A stretch of 64,000 nucleotides of DNA, taken from the NCBI RefSeq assembly GCF_017573545.1, contig NZ_JAGEOK010000006.1, forward strand, positions 248,001-312,000, written 5' to 3'. The notes under the pieces were generated by a model that saw nothing but the letters and a program-made list of their open reading frames with translations, did not search any database and was not told the DNA's origin. The stretch comes from Actinomadura nitritigenes. Lineage in GTDB: Bacteria > Actinomycetota > Actinomycetes > Streptosporangiales > Streptosporangiaceae. The translations under genes and the position numbers were made by a program. Positions 61,534 to 64,000 of the stretch are shown piece by piece; within the stretch, counting starts at the first letter, position 1; every line of letters starts with the position of its first letter.

Positions 61534-62658
61534 ATGAGCGCCTCAATGATCGACTGGAACGTCGCGGTGCAGGCGGGGACCCGTCTGGTACGTCCAGGAC
61601 CGCAGGTCAGCCACGAGGAGGCCCGTGCGGTCGTGGCGGAGCTGCGCGAGCTGTCGAGGGACGCGCACGGGCACGTGCGGGACTTCACCGGCATGGCCTC
61701 CGAGCTCGATCCGGCGCCGGCGACGGTCGTGGACAGGCCCGGATGGATCCGCGCCAACGTGGACGGCTTCCGGGTGGTGCTGGAACCGCTCATGGAGCAG
61801 ATGTCCGAGCGCCGCGGCCCCGGCCCGCTGGGCGGCGCCGGCAATGTGGTCGTGCAGGCGGTCGGTTCGCGCGTGACCGGAATGCAGGTGGGCGCGATCC
61901 TCGCCTACATGGCCAGCCGTGTGCTGGGCCAGTACGAGCTGTTCTTGCCGCCGGACCCGTCCGGGCAGGCTCCGACCGGACGCCTCACCCTGGTGGCGCC
62001 CAACATCGTCCATGTGGAGCAGGAGCTCGGCGTCCACACGCGCGACTTCCGGCTATGGGTGTGCCTGCACGAGGAGACGCACCGCGCCCAATTCACCGGC
62101 GTCCCGTGGCTGCGCGAGTACGTGCAGGACCAGATGACCCAGTTCCTGCTGGCGTCCGACCTGGACCCCGGTGTGATGCTGGACCGCATCCGGGACGCCG
62201 CGGAGGCCGTCGCCGATGCGATGCGCGGCGGGGACGCGAACCTCATCGACGCGATCCAGACCCCCGAGCAGCGCAAGATCCTGGACCGGCTCACCGCGGT
62301 GATGACCCTGGTCGAGGGGCACGGCGACTACGTCATGGACGCGGTCGGTCCCGAGGTCGTGCCCTCGGTGGAGCAGATCCGCTCCCGGTTCCAGGGACGC
62401 CGCGACGGCGGATCCAAGCTGGACAAGACGATCCGCCGCCTGCTCGGCATCGACCTCAAGATGAAGCAGTACGCGGAGGGCTCGCGGTTCGTCCGGCGGG
62501 TCGTCGCGGAGGCGGGCATGACCGGGTTCAACCAGATCTGGCAGTCCCCGGAGACCCTCCCCTCGCACGACGAGATCAAGGAGCCGGCCCAGTGGATGAG
62601 CCGGGTCATCGGCCCGCGCGCCATCGACGTGGCCCCGCCGGAGGCCAGCGAGGCGTGA
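61534..62658 (+). CDS. Zincin-like putative metalloprotease (DUF2342 / F420-associated family)
   Basis: ATG 61534 gives 374 residues. The zinc motif HEETH is at 179-183 ('WVCLHEETHRAQFTGVPWLR'), with 'MTLVEGHGDYVMDAVG' as a probable third-ligand helix. No signal peptide. The family is annotated as zinc-dependent metalloprotease or coenzyme F420 biosynthesis-associated protein in actinobacteria; activity is not established. It always tends to lie before tilS, as here (89 bases between). Confidence 0.9.
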   Translation: MSASMIDWNVAVQAGTRLVRPGPQVSHEEARAVVAELRELSRDAHGHVRDFTGMASELDPAPATVVDRPGWIRANVDGFRVVLEPLMEQMSERRGPGPLGGAGNVVVQAVGSRVTGMQVGAILAYMASRVLGQYELFLPPDPSGQAPTGRLTLVAPNIVHVEQELGVHTRDFRLWVCLHEETHRAQFTGVPWLREYVQDQMTQFLLASDLDPGVMLDRIRDAAEAVADAMRGGDANLIDAIQTPEQRKILDRLTAVMTLVEGHGDYVMDAVGPEVVPSVEQIRSRFQGRRDGGSKLDKTIRRLLGIDLKMKQYAEGSRFVRRVVAEAGMTGFNQIWQSPETLPSHDEIKEPAQWMSRVIGPRAIDVAPPEASEA

Positions 62659-62747
62659 CGCCATTCCAGGACATGCGCGCCTAGCCACCGCGAGGAGAGC
62701 GGAGACCGCTTCCGCCATGCCGCACCGTCCGGTGGTAGACGTTTCCC

Positions 62748-63770
62748 ATGGGGCCTGATCCGGCGGTGGCGGCGGTGCGGCTGGCGGTGCGGCGCGTCCT
62801 GGCCGATCTGCCCGCCGGAGCGATGACGCTCGTGGCGTGCAGTGGCGGCGCCGATTCCTTGGCGCTCGCGGGAGCCCTTGCCTTCGAGGCGCCCAGGGCG
62901 GGGCTCCAAGCGGGCGGCATCACGATCGACCACGGCCTGCAGGACGGATCGGGCGCGCGCGCGGACGCGGTCGTCCGTACGCTCGCCGACCTTGGGTTGG
63001 ACCCTGCCGGGTCGGTGGCGGTCACCGTGGACGGTGAGGGCGGCATGGAGAACGCTGCCCGCAACGCCCGCTACGCGGCGTTGGACCGCGCCGCTGATCG
63101 GCTGGGCGTGGCGGCGGTCCTTCTGGGCCATACCCGCGACGATCAGGCGGAGACCGTGCTGCTGGGGCTGGCGCGTGGTTCGGGAGCGCGCTCCCTGGCG
63201 GGGATGCCCCCGGCCCTCAAGCGTCCGACCGCTCGGGGCCATGTTCTTTATCTCCGCCCCCTGCTGGAACTCGACCGGGCGACTATGCGTAGGGCCTGCC
63301 TGGCGATGGGGCTGGAGCCCTGGGACGACCCTCACAACGACGACCCTGCCTACACGCGCGTGCGCGTAAGGCACCGGGCTCTGCCGGTGCTGGAGGAGAC
63401 GATCGGGCCGGGCGTGGCCGAGGCGCTGGCGCGAACGGCCCGGATGCTGCGCGATGATGCCGACGCTCTGGACGGTCTCGCCGCGCGCGCTTACGACGAA
63501 CTCCTCGACGACGCGTTCGAACACTCCGCAGAAGGCCACACCGTCGCGATCCGTGTGGACGGTCTCGAAGAACTGCACAGAGCCGTCCGAACCCGCGTCT
63601 TGCGGATGGCCGCGGTGAAAGCGGGCAGCCCACCGGGTACGCTCGCGGCCGTCCATGTCGATGCAGTGGATCGGCTGGTCACGGCCTGGCACGGCCAGCG
63701 GCAGGTCGACCTGCCCGGGGGTCTCCGAGCGTTCCGGCGGTATGGGAGGCTGCTGTTCGGCCCGGTTTGA
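62748..63770 (+). CDS. tilS: tRNA(Ile)-lysidine synthetase
   Basis: ATG 62748 gives 340 residues. The ATP pyrophosphatase loop is '[14 protein letters not shown]' (SGGxDS at 32-37). Also 'ITIDHGLQ', '[13 protein letters not shown]' and '[20 protein letters not shown]' are the typical N-type PPase motifs. TilS changes C34 of the AUA-reading tRNA-Ile to lysidine. The C-terminal domain is short, as in actinobacterial forms. Codirectional with hpt 96 bases downstream. Confidence 0.95.
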   Translation: MGPDPAVAAVRLAVRRVLADLPAGAMTLVACSGGADSLALAGALAFEAPRAGLQAGGITIDHGLQDGSGARADAVVRTLADLGLDPAGSVAVTVDGEGGMENAARNARYAALDRAADRLGVAAVLLGHTRDDQAETVLLGLARGSGARSLAGMPPALKRPTARGHVLYLRPLLELDRATMRRACLAMGLEPWDDPHNDDPAYTRVRVRHRALPVLEETIGPGVAEALARTARMLRDDADALDGLAARAYDELLDDAFEHSAEGHTVAIRVDGLEELHRAVRTRVLRMAAVKAGSPPGTLAAVHVDAVDRLVTAWHGQRQVDLPGGLRAFRRYGRLLFGPV

Positions 63771-63866
63771 CGCCATGTCGTGTGCGACTCGTCACACGGT
63801 GTGCCCGTCGCGCAAGGCGTCCGCTCCGTGCGGCGGGCGAAGAGTCACAACGATGAGGGTGGGGTT

Positions 63867-64000
63867 GTGGACGAGAAGGACCTGGGCAACGACCTGGCGA
63901 AGGTGCTGATCCCCGAGGCCGACCTTCAGGCGAAGGTGCGCGAGCTCGCCGCGCAGATCGACGCCGACTACGAGGGCAGGGACCTGCTCCTCGTCGGCGT
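63867..64000 (+). CDS. hpt: Hypoxanthine phosphoribosyltransferase, N-terminal part (cut by window end)
   Basis: GTG 63867 is preceded by GAGGGTGGGG. 44 codons are visible, reading 'VLIPEADLQAKVRELAAQID' then 'DYEGRDLLLVGV', the N-terminus of HPRT proteins before the PRPP-binding loop. The position directly after tilS is the usual actinobacterial order. The catalytic region is beyond the window. Confidence 0.8.
   Translation, partial: MDEKDLGNDLAKVLIPEADLQAKVRELAAQIDADYEGRDLLLVG

Overview
This is high-GC actinomycete chromosome, probably an Actinomadura-like member of the Thermomonosporaceae or a relative. The basis is strong GC bias, frequent GTG/TTG starts, a chaplin gene, an MFS-thymidylate kinase fusion, RicT/PSP1, and the order dacB - zincin - tilS - hpt. 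The genus is an inference. About fifty protein genes, two certain tRNAs, several terminators and operator-like palindromes, and a cluster of decayed mobile DNA are visible.

Layout. (1) 1-7.1 kb: tail of a large regulator gene, then scarred DNA holding a transketolase/AceE C-terminal fragment, a frameshifted membrane protein, a large serine recombinase pseudogene and a transposase remnant, with an intact PhoX phosphatase and a secreted beta-propeller gene among them. Two degenerate tRNA-3'-end-like sequences lie near 0.66 kb and 6.9 kb, next to a complete tRNA-Leu(GAG). (2) 7.2-24.6 kb: core genes (M20 peptidase, topA, the MFS-tmk fusion, holB, a subtilase, a low-molecular-weight phosphatase, a fructosamine-kinase-like protein, ricT), plus an unusually large chaplin with eight chaplin modules beside a secreted partner. 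(3) 24.6-30.3 kb: a DHA2 exporter, a GNAT enzyme, a desaturase/ferredoxin-reductase operon under a near-perfect palindrome, and a double DUF427 protein. (4) 30.5-35.5 kb: a MacB-like operon (HlyD adaptor, ATPase, permease, DUF5666-like membrane protein, lipoprotein) in which four of the five proteins carry low-complexity Gly/Ser/Pro inserts.

(5) 35.8-41.5 kb: a DHA2 exporter divergent from a TetR regulator across a repeated operator, a secreted alpha/beta hydrolase, tRNA-Thr(CGU), and two small genes of less GC-biased composition. (6) 41.6-48.3 kb: a minus-strand run of P450, class I terpene synthase and a NIT-domain sensor kinase that lacks the histidine usual at its dimerisation helix, then a GT87-like mannosyltransferase. 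(7) 48.4-52.2 kb: a NarL-type two-component pair, and a MarR regulator divergent from a third DHA2 exporter with a 27-bp operator palindrome. (8) 52.3-59.2 kb: a translationally coupled MerR/VIT-vWA pair preceded by tandem 11-bp palindromes, a single-chain sigma factor / zinc anti-sigma-like / transmembrane / Pro-rich protein, and an NlpC/P60 hydrolase. (9) 59.3-64.0 kb: pyrophosphatase, then dacB, zincin, tilS and a truncated hpt.

The most unusual items are the eight-module chaplin, the sigma/anti-sigma/membrane fusion next to a cell-wall hydrolase, the MerR-VIT-vWA operon with its nested operator, and the terpene synthase/P450/orphan kinase run. I saw no CRISPR array, rRNA or intact insertion sequence.
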